This document shows positions 1 to 7,824 of a DNA stretch of 64,000 bases, one piece after another. The stretch comes from Silicimonas sp. GTDB lineage: Bacteria > Pseudomonadota > Alphaproteobacteria > Rhodobacterales > Rhodobacteraceae. Both the position numbers and the translations under genes were made by a program. Location: NCBI GenBank assembly GCA_022826205.1, contig JAJDVJ010000162.1, positions 1 through 64,000 of the forward strand, given 5' to 3'. The notes below the pieces were generated by a model. The model was not told where the DNA came from. It worked only from the letters and a program-made list of their open reading frames with translations, and made no database searches. Every line of letters starts with the position of its first letter. Position 1 is the first letter of the stretch.

Positions 1-1
1 C

Positions 2-358
2 GGTGCCAACAACGGCATGCGCATCGCCCAGGAAGAGATTTTCGGCCCGGTCCTGACCTCGATCGGGTTCTCGGACGAGGATGAGGCGCTGGAACTCGCC
101 AATGACACCGAATACGGCCTGACCGCATATGTCTGGACGAACAACCTGGCACGCGCGCTTCGCGTTACGGACAAGCTCGAAGCCGGCATGATCTGGGTGA
201 ACTCGGAAAACGTGCGCCATCTTCCGACGCCCTTTGGAGGCGTAAAGGCCAGCGGCATGGGCCGCGACGGCGGAGACTGGAGCTTCGAGTTCTACATGGA
301 GCAGAAGCACATCGGCTTTGCGACCGGCGAGCACAAGATTCCACGTCTGGGACACTGA
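2..358 (+). CDS. hpaE: 5-carboxymethyl-2-hydroxymuconate semialdehyde dehydrogenase, C-terminal part
   Basis: This is the last ~118 codons of an NAD(P)-dependent aldehyde dehydrogenase whose start lies outside the window. The segment EEIFGPVL followed by YGLTAYVWT is the standard C-terminal half of the ALDH fold. The end (FGGVKASGMGRDGGDWSFEF and a tail near HKIPRLG) resembles HpaE, which oxidises the semialdehyde made by homoprotocatechuate ring cleavage. The downstream neighbours hpaD, hpaG and hpaH belong to the same pathway, which supports the assignment. The catalytic cysteine is not in the window, so exact substrate is inferred from family and context. Confidence 0.85.
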   Translation, partial: GANNGMRIAQEEIFGPVLTSIGFSDEDEALELANDTEYGLTAYVWTNNLARALRVTDKLEAGMIWVNSENVRHLPTPFGGVKASGMGRDGGDWSFEFYMEQKHIGFATGEHKIPRLGH

Positions 359-483
359 TGCAGCCTGCTGGAGTCCGTCATCCGCAAAGGCATTTTCGCC
401 CGCCCATTCGGGTGCATGAACACTTTGGCCCCGGCAATCCGCTGGGTCTTGGCCACCCGACCGCCATCTGACAAGGTTCGACC

Positions 484-1467
484 ATGCCTGTGCCCTCCCC
501 CGACCTCGCCCCACCCTTCAACACGGTTCGCCTCAGCCATGCCTGCCTGAACGTCGCGGACATGAAGGCGTCAAGTCACTTCTACGTTGACACCCTGGGA
601 CTTCAGGTCACGGACGAAACCGCAAGCCACATCTATCTTCGTGCGATGGAGGAACGCGGCCATCATTGCCTGATCCTGCAGAAGTCCGACGCCCCGGGCA
701 CGGTTGAATCCTTGTCGTTCAAGGTGTTTTCGGAAGAGGATCTTGACCGGGCTGATGCTCACTTCAAATCCGGAGGTCGCGCCACGGAATGGGTGGAGCG
801 GGCGCATCAAGGCCGCACGCTCGCAACCACTGACAATCTCGGGACTCCGATCGAGTTCTTCCACCAAATGGACCGCCTGCCCTGGATCCACCAGCAATAC
901 GCTCTCTATCGGGGCGTGAAGCCGCTCCGAATCGACCATTGCAACTTCTTTTCGACCGACGTCGACGCCTCAGTCTCGTTTTACAGCGCCTTCGGATTCC
1001 GCGTGACCGAATACACGGAAGACGAGGACACTGGCCGACTCTGGGCAGCATGGATGCACAGGAAGGGTGGAGTCCACGACATTGCCTTCACCAACGGCGC
1101 CGGGCCGAGGCTGCACCACATCGCGTTCTGGGTGCCGACACCACTGAACATCATCGACCTGCTCGATCTCATGTCGACCACCGGCTATCTCGACAACATC
1201 GAGCGCGGTCCGGGACGCCACGGGATTTCCAATGCGTTCTTTCTGTACATTCTCGACCCCGATGGGCACAGGACCGAAATCTACTGTTCCGACTACCAGA
1301 CGATTGACCCGGATCATGAACCGATCCGATGGGATTTGAAGGACCCACAGCGGCAAACCCTTTGGGGTGCACCTGCCCCGCGTAGCTGGTTCGAGCACGG
1401 TACGCGCTTTGTCGGCGTCGAAGCCGAACCTCCGACACTTGAAGCCACACCGATCATCGCGCCATGA
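484..1467 (+). CDS. hpaD: 3,4-dihydroxyphenylacetate 2,3-dioxygenase (type I extradiol)
   Basis: This 327-residue protein has the two-domain vicinal-oxygen-chelate fold of type I extradiol dioxygenases. It cleaves homoprotocatechuate to 5-carboxymethyl-2-hydroxymuconate semialdehyde in the cytoplasm. The first domain begins at residues 16-40 (RLSHACLNVADM), and the catalytic domain carries the likely metal ligands H152 (in RIDHCNFF), H212 (in LHHIAFW) and E265 (in GHRTEIYC), spaced as in HPCD enzymes. The length equals the family's usual size. The stop overlaps the start of the next gene by 4 nt (ATGA), indicating translational coupling. The metal, Fe or Mn, cannot be told from sequence. Confidence 0.9.
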   Translation: MPVPSPDLAPPFNTVRLSHACLNVADMKASSHFYVDTLGLQVTDETASHIYLRAMEERGHHCLILQKSDAPGTVESLSFKVFSEEDLDRADAHFKSGGRATEWVERAHQGRTLATTDNLGTPIEFFHQMDRLPWIHQQYALYRGVKPLRIDHCNFFSTDVDASVSFYSAFGFRVTEYTEDEDTGRLWAAWMHRKGGVHDIAFTNGAGPRLHHIAFWVPTPLNIIDLLDLMSTTGYLDNIERGPGRHGISNAFFLYILDPDGHRTEIYCSDYQTIDPDHEPIRWDLKDPQRQTLWGAPAPRSWFEHGTRFVGVEAEPPTLEATPIIAP

Positions 1468-2870
1468 CAGATCGTCACGAACCGACTTGGGACGACCTCG
1501 CCCATTGGGGCCGACGAGCGGCGGAATGGGGCGCCGACTATCATCGCACCATTCGTGAACGCCCGGTCCGATCACAGGTTTCGCCCGGCGAGATCGCAGC
1601 CTCGCTTCCCGAAGCGCCGCCAGAGGAAGCCGAAGACATGGAGACGATCTTCAGCGACGTGGACCGCCTTGTCATGCCTGGCATCACGCATTGGCAACAT
1701 CCGAACTTCTTTGCCTATTTCTGCTCAAATGCATCGCCGCCCTCCGTGGTCGCGGACTACATGATCGCGAACCTCGCCGTTCAATGCATGATCTGGCAGA
1801 CGTCGCCCGCAGGAACCGAACTGGAAACGCGTGTCCTCGACTGGCTTCGCCAGGCTCTCGAGCTGCCCACTGCGTTCCATGGCGTCATTCATGGCAGCGC
1901 CTCCGAAGCCACCCTCGCCGCCGTCCTGACCATGCGGGAACGCACGCTTGAGTGGCAGGGAAACCAGGCCGGACTGCCGGGGCAGAAACCCCTTCGGATT
2001 TACGCGACGGCCGAAGTGCATACGTCGATCGACCGTGCGATCTGGGTGGCCGGGATCGGGCAGGACAACCTCGTCCGGATTCCCACAATGGGACAATTGA
2101 GATCCATGAATCCCTCTGCACTGGACGACGCGATCAAGTCCGACCTTGCAGCGGGGCAACTGCCCGCAGGCGTCATCTCCTGCGTAGGCGGCACCAGCAT
2201 GGGCGCCTCCGACGACGTGGGCGGCATCGCGAGGGTTGCGAGAAAGCACGGTCTCTATCTTCACGTGGATGCAGCCTGGGCAGGAAACGCCATGATCTGC
2301 CCCGAGTTCAGGCACCTCTGGGCCGGCACCGAGGAGGCGGACAGCGTAGTCTTCAATCCCTACAAGTGGATAGGAGGACAGTTCGACGGGTCCGTTCATT
2401 TCGTGCGCTCGCCGGAGGATCTGACCCGCACGCTGGCAATCAAGCCGGTATACCTGAAGACACATGGCGCAGACGGATTCATCAACTATTCGGAATGGTC
2501 GATTCCACTTGGCCGGAGGTTCCGAGCGCTCAAGCTATGGTTCCTGATCAGGGCCTACGGGCTGGAAGGTCTCCGCCGCCGCATCCGAAACCATGTCGCA
2601 TGGTCAGAAGAGCTTGCCGGGAGACTTCGGGACGACAGCAGGTTTGAGATCGTGACCGAACCGATTCTGTCACTGTTCACGTTCCGCCTCGTCGGGAAGG
2701 ATGACGCGGATCAGCTGAATTTCGTGAACCGCCTGAACGACGACGGGCGAATCTACGTGACGCAGACCCAAGTCGATGATCGGACCGCGATACGCTTCCA
2801 GGTCGGACAGTTCGGTACCACGCGTGAAGACGTGATGGCGGCATATGACGTGATGGTGGAACTGGCATGA
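1464..2870 (+). CDS. PLP-dependent aromatic-L-amino-acid decarboxylase family protein
   Basis: This 468-residue protein belongs to the group II pyridoxal-phosphate decarboxylases (DDC/tyrosine decarboxylase type). Visible residues are H186 (AEVHTSID), which stacks on PLP, D269 (HVDAAWAG), which binds the pyridine nitrogen, and the Schiff-base lysine K301 in NPYKWIGGQFDGS. Its position inside a homoprotocatechuate operon, overlapping hpaD and the next gene by 4 nt each, suggests it decarboxylates an aromatic amino acid such as DOPA or tyrosine to feed the pathway. That substrate is inferred. The family also includes aldehyde synthases and other amino-acid decarboxylases, so the activity is not certain. 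Confidence 0.85.
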   Translation: MTDRHEPTWDDLAHWGRRAAEWGADYHRTIRERPVRSQVSPGEIAASLPEAPPEEAEDMETIFSDVDRLVMPGITHWQHPNFFAYFCSNASPPSVVADYMIANLAVQCMIWQTSPAGTELETRVLDWLRQALELPTAFHGVIHGSASEATLAAVLTMRERTLEWQGNQAGLPGQKPLRIYATAEVHTSIDRAIWVAGIGQDNLVRIPTMGQLRSMNPSALDDAIKSDLAAGQLPAGVISCVGGTSMGASDDVGGIARVARKHGLYLHVDAAWAGNAMICPEFRHLWAGTEEADSVVFNPYKWIGGQFDGSVHFVRSPEDLTRTLAIKPVYLKTHGADGFINYSEWSIPLGRRFRALKLWFLIRAYGLEGLRRRIRNHVAWSEELAGRLRDDSRFEIVTEPILSLFTFRLVGKDDADQLNFVNRLNDDGRIYVTQTQVDDRTAIRFQVGQFGTTREDVMAAYDVMVELA

Positions 2871-3718
2871 GATACGCGACCTACATTCACGACAACGAGC
2901 GCTTCTACGGCAAGGTGACCGAGCACGGAGCCATCCCGCTCTCGCCCGATTTTCCTGAGTGGCCGACACTTAAGGATGTCGTCGCGTCGTCCGGAATCGA
3001 CGCTTTGGCACATGCGGCGGCAGGCCGGACCGCTTCACACCGCGGCATCTTGTTCGAACCTCCGATTCCGGATCCCAGCCGAATCATTTGCGTCGGTGTC
3101 AATTTCCCTGACCGGAATGCGGAGTACAAGGATGGCAGCGATCAGCCGAAGCACATGTCGCTCTTTCCTCGCTTCCCGTCGAGCTTCACCGGCCATGACC
3201 GGCCCCTGATCCGGCCGCCCGAAAGCGAACGGCTCGACTACGAGGGCGAGGTCGCCGTCGTGATCGGCAAGGGCGGACGCCGAATAGCCGCATCAAATGC
3301 TTACGCACACATTGCTGCCCTCACACTGTGCAACGAGGGAACGATCCGTGACTGGGTTCGGCACGCGAAATTCAATGTCACTCAAGGCAAGAACTGGGAC
3401 AACTCCGGCTCCATGGGACCCTGGATCGTGCCCTTCACCGATCCTGCCCAGCTTGACGACGCCCGGCTCGTCACGCGGGTCAATGGAGAGGTGCGGCAGG
3501 ACGATTATCTAAAGAACATGATGTTTCCGGTGCGCGAACAGATCGCCTACATCTCGACCTTCACGACTCTCGACAGCGGCGACATCATTGTCACCGGCAC
3601 CCCCACTGGCGCGGGCGCGCGTTTCGATCCGCCGCGGTTCCTGCGGCCCGGCGACGTGATCGAGGTCGAGGTCGACGGCATCGGCACCCTGCGCAACACG
3701 GTCGAGGACGAGACATGA
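2867..3718 (+). CDS. hpaG: HpaG-like fumarylacetoacetate hydrolase family protein
   Basis: This 283-residue FAH-family enzyme most likely acts as the decarboxylase/isomerase on 5-oxopent-3-ene-1,2,5-tricarboxylate and 2-hydroxyhepta-2,4-diene-1,7-dioate. The FAH core starts near residue 72 (RIICVGVNFPDRNAEY). Metal-binding E126 and E128 lie in DYEGEVAVVIG, and the third ligand position is occupied by E157 (CNEGTIRDW), where many relatives have Asp. The C-terminal TGTPTGAGARFDPP loop is standard. This is a single-domain form, unlike the two-domain HpaG of enterics. It overlaps both neighbours by 4 nt, so the operon is tightly coupled. Confidence 0.82.
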   Translation: MRYATYIHDNERFYGKVTEHGAIPLSPDFPEWPTLKDVVASSGIDALAHAAAGRTASHRGILFEPPIPDPSRIICVGVNFPDRNAEYKDGSDQPKHMSLFPRFPSSFTGHDRPLIRPPESERLDYEGEVAVVIGKGGRRIAASNAYAHIAALTLCNEGTIRDWVRHAKFNVTQGKNWDNSGSMGPWIVPFTDPAQLDDARLVTRVNGEVRQDDYLKNMMFPVREQIAYISTFTTLDSGDIIVTGTPTGAGARFDPPRFLRPGDVIEVEVDGIGTLRNTVEDET

Positions 3719-4515
3719 CGCCCGAAGAGCATGCCAGCGCCGCCGCCGCACTGCTTCAAGCCGAGGCGACAAGGACCCAGATCGGCCTGCTCAGCCTGGC
3801 CCATCCCGACATGACCATGGATGACGCATATGCCATCCAGAACGAGATCCTCTCGGCCAAGATTGCCCAAGGATGTCAGATAGCCGGATGGAAGATCGGG
3901 CTCACTTCAAAGGCCATGCAAGCCGCGCTGAACATCGACGTTCCGGACAGCGGGATCCTCTTTGACGACATGGAATTCGCCAACGGAAGCGAAGTTCCGG
4001 CGGGACGCTTCATACAGCCCCGCATCGAGGCGGAGATAGCGTTCATCATGAAGAGCGCGATCAGCGGACAGGACGTCACGCGCAAAGATGTCCTAGCCGC
4101 AACCGCATGCGTTGCTCCGGTGATTGAAATCCTCGACACCCGCATCCTTCGATCCGACCCTGAGAGCGGGCAGACCCGAATCATCACGGACACAATCAGC
4201 GACAACGCCGCGAATGCGGGCTTCGTGCTTGGAAGCGAGCGCCACGACGTGGATGCGCACGATCTCCGCTGGATTCCGGCAATTGTCTTCAAGGACGGTG
4301 AGGTCGAGGAGACCGGTCTCGGCGCAGGCGTCCTGAACGACCCCGTCGAGAGTGTTTGCTGGCTGGCCTGTCGCATGGCATGCTATGACCAGCGGATCGA
4401 GGCCGGACAGGTGATCCTGTCGGGATCATTCATCCGCCCTCTTGAATGTCCCCCGGGGACCCGAATACATGCCGACTACGGAGCCTTCGGCACCGTCGAC
4501 ATCGCTTTCGCCTGA
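3715..4515 (+). CDS. hpaH: 2-oxo-hept-4-ene-1,7-dioate hydratase
   Basis: This 266-residue protein belongs to the HpaH/MhpD hydratase family, distantly related to FAH. It adds water to 2-oxohept-4-ene-1,7-dioate before aldol cleavage. Family features include WKIGLTSKAMQ near residue 58 and the acidic metal-site segment RIEAEIAF near 102. It also has a conserved C-terminal run GQVILSGSFIRP. The start overlaps the hpaG-like stop. The following steps (aldolase HpaI and isomerase HpaF) are not in this window and may lie upstream of base 1 or elsewhere. Confidence 0.88.
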   Translation: MTPEEHASAAAALLQAEATRTQIGLLSLAHPDMTMDDAYAIQNEILSAKIAQGCQIAGWKIGLTSKAMQAALNIDVPDSGILFDDMEFANGSEVPAGRFIQPRIEAEIAFIMKSAISGQDVTRKDVLAATACVAPVIEILDTRILRSDPESGQTRIITDTISDNAANAGFVLGSERHDVDAHDLRWIPAIVFKDGEVEETGLGAGVLNDPVESVCWLACRMACYDQRIEAGQVILSGSFIRPLECPPGTRIHADYGAFGTVDIAFA

Positions 4516-4527
4516 AAGGTCAATCCC

Positions 4528-5877
4528 ATGAGAGACTCGAACTTCCTGAAAGAACAGAACGCCCGCCTTCTTTGGCACCCGATGGCAAGCCCGACGGACT
4601 GCATCGAGAACCCGCCGGTCATCGTCACGGGCGCGACTGGCACGCGCATTCGCGACATCGACGGCCACGAGGCGGTGGATGCCGTGGGCGGTCTCTGGAA
4701 CGTCAACCTGGGGTATTCCTGCGAGCCCGTGAAACAGGCGATTTCAGACCAGCTCGGCACGCTGCCCTACTATTCGGCCTTTCGCGGAACCACGAACGAC
4801 AAGATCATCGAACTGGCGCACGAACTGGCCGATTTCTTCGGCCCGGACGGCATGGCGCGCGCATTCTTCACCAGCGGCGGTTCTGACAGCGTCGAGACCG
4901 CCCTGCGCCTTGCACGGCAGTATCACAAGATTCGCGGAGAAGCCGGTCGGGTGAAATTCCTGAGCCTGAAGAAAGGCTACCACGGCACGCACATGGGCGG
5001 TGCCAGCGTCAATGGAAACGCGAACTTCCGGACAAACTACGAGCCCCTTTTGCCGGGCTGCTATCACATTCCGTCTCCCTACACCTACCGCAACCCCTTC
5101 GACGAAAGCGACCCGGAAAGGCTCGCCAACCTGTGCGCGGCAGCGCTGGAAGACGAAATCGAGTTCCAAGGCGCGAGCACCATCGCCGCGTTTATCATGG
5201 AGCCGATCCTGGGCGCCGGTGGCGTGATCCCGCCGCATTCGTCATTCATGCCGATGGTACGCGAGATCTGCCACCGTCATGGAATTCTGCTGATCTCTGA
5301 CGAGGTGATCACCGGTTACGGCCGCACGGGCGCCTGGTCCGGCGCAGGGCTTTGGGGCGTCCGGCCCGACTTGATGACCACCGCCAAGGCGCTCACCAAC
5401 GGCTACTTTCCGTTCGGCGCAGTGATGATCAGCGAAGGCATGGCCGACGCTTTCGAGAACGACAAGTCACCCAATGCCTTCATCGGCCACGGCTACACGT
5501 ATTCGGGCCATCCGGTCGGAGCGGCCGCAGCACTGGCATGCCTCGCCGAAACCAAGCGTCTCAACGTGATCGAAAACGCGGCGGCGCGGGGAACCGAACT
5601 CTTTGAAGGCTTGTGCGCCCTCAAGGAAAAGCATGAGCAGATTGGTGACGTCCGAGGCGGTCACGGGCTGATGCTTGCCATCGAATGCGTGTCGGACCGT
5701 GCTACAAAGGCAGCGGACATCGCTATGCCGCTCCGGGTGCAGAAGCTGGCTTACGAGAGCGGCGCGATGGTTCGAGCGGCCGGACCAAACCTCTTGATGT
5801 CTCCTCCATTGGTGCTGACATCCGAAGACGTGCAGATCATTCTCGCTGCTCTCGACGCAGGCTTCGCGGCGGCCTGA
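4528..5877 (+). CDS. class III PLP-dependent aminotransferase
   Basis: This 449-residue protein is a fold-type I, class III (omega-type) aminotransferase. It shows the substrate-binding start LLWHPMASP, the phosphate-binding SGGSDSVETA, D258 in LLISDEVITGYGRTG, and the Schiff-base lysine K287 in TTAKALTNGYFPFGA. It starts 12 nt after hpaH and closes the operon. Together with the decarboxylase it could convert a phenethylamine such as dopamine or tyramine into the corresponding aldehyde, giving an acid that enters the hpa pathway. That role is inferred from context; beta-alanine, taurine or other amines are equally possible for the family. Confidence 0.85.
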   Translation: MRDSNFLKEQNARLLWHPMASPTDCIENPPVIVTGATGTRIRDIDGHEAVDAVGGLWNVNLGYSCEPVKQAISDQLGTLPYYSAFRGTTNDKIIELAHELADFFGPDGMARAFFTSGGSDSVETALRLARQYHKIRGEAGRVKFLSLKKGYHGTHMGGASVNGNANFRTNYEPLLPGCYHIPSPYTYRNPFDESDPERLANLCAAALEDEIEFQGASTIAAFIMEPILGAGGVIPPHSSFMPMVREICHRHGILLISDEVITGYGRTGAWSGAGLWGVRPDLMTTAKALTNGYFPFGAVMISEGMADAFENDKSPNAFIGHGYTYSGHPVGAAAALACLAETKRLNVIENAAARGTELFEGLCALKEKHEQIGDVRGGHGLMLAIECVSDRATKAADIAMPLRVQKLAYESGAMVRAAGPNLLMSPPLVLTSEDVQIILAALDAGFAAA

Positions 5878-6108
5878 ACCCAGCTGAGTCGGTGGACGAT
5901 CGGCCCAAGGCCGGACCTAGACATGATCGCCTCCTGTCCAAGGCAGCACGGTGGCCATCTCAATACGCCATTCACTCAGGACAGAGGCACTGAAGGCAAC
6001 GATCCTTGGCAATGCTGCAATCTCAGGATATGGGATTTGGCTCATGATGCTGGTTTATGGGCCAATCTTCATATTTGTGACTTATCGCTGTCGAGGCGAA
6101 TATGAGGC

Positions 6109-6360
6109 CATGTTGACGCTTGCCAGGACCCCACGGCAGATTGGGAACATTGTCCGGCGCAGCCGCAAGGCGCAGGGTCTGAACCGGACGCAGATCGGCA
6201 GAAGATCGGTTTGCGGCAAGAAACGATTTCCCTGATCGAAACAGGCGATCCGGCAGCCAAGATGAAGACCATGTTGGCTGTTCTTGCCGCACTCGACCTC
6301 GAGTTCAGGATAGGTTCCCGCACGAAAGGCAGCGCCAAGGACATCGAAGACATCTTCTGA
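6109..6360 (+). pseudogene. hipB: hipB-like antitoxin remnant (frameshifted)
   Basis: The first part reads MLTLARTPRQIGNIVRRSRK, typical of the Xre/HTH antitoxin HipB. After QIGRR the frame breaks near base 6205, where one base is missing. It resumes one frame over as GLRQETISLIETG and continues to a TGA at 6358-6360. As written, the product stops early without a complete HTH. Bases 6085-6101 (TATCGC and GCGAATA around a 7-nt centre) may be the decayed operator. The next remnant is hipA, confirming the identity. Confidence 0.75.
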
Positions 6361-6640
6361 AGCCTCATCGCCGCAGAAACGTTCCGCTGCACGTCCTGCT
6401 GAATGGGCGCCTTTTCGGGCACCTGGCCAAGGAGCCAAGAGGCACGACCAACTTTCGGTGTGACGAGAGGTGGCTGGCTTGGGAGCATGCGCTGCCAGTC
6501 TCCCTGTCCATGCCGCTACAAGGATCCGGCTTTCGAGGTGAAACTGTCGTCCCCGCGTTCGTGAAGCTCTTGCCTGATTCCGATATTCCTTGCCGAGGCA
6601 TCGCCGAAACGGTCGGTGCCCTGCTCAACGACGCGCGCCG
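6357..6640 (+). pseudogene. hipA: hipA-like kinase toxin remnant (N-terminal fragment)
   Basis: Reading from a CTG that overlaps the hipB stop, the frame gives a HipA N-terminal domain: NVPLHVLLNGRLFGHLAKEP, then RWLAWEHALPVSLSMPLQG and KLLPDSDI. The similarity fades near base 6630, so the kinase domain is gone. An ATG would be expected at the overlap; CTG here suggests start-codon loss. The remnant sits between two catabolic transcription units and probably contributes no active toxin. Confidence 0.7.
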
Positions 6641-6708
6641 CCTCCCGGATTGCCCAAGACCCCGGACATGTGCAAAGAACTCCCGAAAGTCACAGGAAGG
6701 ATCCCGTC

Positions 6709-7611
6709 ATGGCCGGAAGCCAGGACTTCGCTGCCGACCCAAGGAACGAGACGGCAAGAATTTATCTCAACGGCGAATTCGTGCCCCGAGAAAAGGCATT
6801 GGTCTCGATCTTTGACGCTGGCTGGGTCCTGGGCGACGGCGTCTGGGAAGGGTTCCGGATGCATGGCGGACGGCTTGCATTCATGGACCGCCATCTGGAC
6901 CGCCTGTTCATGAGCGCGAGAGCGGTCGACATCGACATTGGAATGACCCGCGATGACGTGCGTTCCGCTCTCGAAGAAACCCTTGAACGGAATGGAATGA
7001 CAGGCCAGTCCGGCGTCCATGTCCGGCTGATGATCACGCGCGGCCTGAAGAAGTCCCCGAACCAGGATCCCCGCAACACGGTGTCGGGGCCGACCGTCGC
7101 CATCGTCGCAGAATACAAGGAGCCGGATCCGAAAGTCCTGAAGTCTGGCCTTTCGCTGTTCACGTCCGCAATTCGCACCTGCCGGGCGGACATGTTCGAC
7201 ATGACGCTCAACACGCATTCGCGTCTCAACTACATCATGGCACTCAACCAGGCGATCAAGGCGGGAGCCGACGAGGCACTGATGCTTGACGACAGGGGAT
7301 TTGTCGCGACCTGCAATGCAACCAACTTCTTCGCCGTAAGAAACGCGCGCGTACTGACATCGACCGGTGCAAACTGCTTCAACGGAATCACGCGCGCCAA
7401 CATCATCGAGCTCTGCGACACTCACGGCATCCCCTGCGAGCAGACGGACTTCACCCTTGCCCAGGTCTACGATTCGGACGAAGCGTTCGTGACCGGCACG
7501 TTCGGCGGATTGACGCCCGTGCGCATGGTGGATGGCCGTCCCCTGCACTCGGTCATGGGGCCGATCTCCTCCAAGCTGCGCGAAGCGTACATGGAATATG
7601 CCGCCAAGTAG
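6709..7611 (+). CDS. class IV aminotransferase-fold protein lacking the canonical lysine
   Basis: This 300-residue protein has the BCAT/D-amino-acid aminotransferase fold: LNGEFVPREKALVSIFDAG at the start, GDGVWEGFR near 42-50, and GADEALMLDDRGFVATCNAT near 186-205. The ATG at 6709 is chosen because AGGAAGG precedes it at suitable distance. By eye alignment, the position of the Schiff-base lysine (K-T-H-x-Y/R-L-N in relatives) is N168, in LNTHSRLNY, and the conserved glutamate after GxVxE is T201. The protein may therefore not be a normal transaminase. It lies alone, convergent to the hydantoinase operon, and its substrate is unknown. Confidence 0.75.
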   Translation: MAGSQDFAADPRNETARIYLNGEFVPREKALVSIFDAGWVLGDGVWEGFRMHGGRLAFMDRHLDRLFMSARAVDIDIGMTRDDVRSALEETLERNGMTGQSGVHVRLMITRGLKKSPNQDPRNTVSGPTVAIVAEYKEPDPKVLKSGLSLFTSAIRTCRADMFDMTLNTHSRLNYIMALNQAIKAGADEALMLDDRGFVATCNATNFFAVRNARVLTSTGANCFNGITRANIIELCDTHGIPCEQTDFTLAQVYDSDEAFVTGTFGGLTPVRMVDGRPLHSVMGPISSKLREAYMEYAAK

Positions 7612-7824
7612 GCGAGCCTCGGAAAGCGGGAACACTCGACGCGAGTTGCCTCGACGCAGCGTTTGCAGGATCTGAAGATTCTCGGGTTCGGATTCCGCGC
7701 CAGGAACAGGTCAGCCGGCAGATCCTTGCAGCATTCCGGAGGTCTCTCGCGAACCTCGGAAAGACGGACCTGGAAGACGCAAGTATGTGCTCGTGCCTTG
7801 GCCGACGATGCCGTCCTCCGGATT

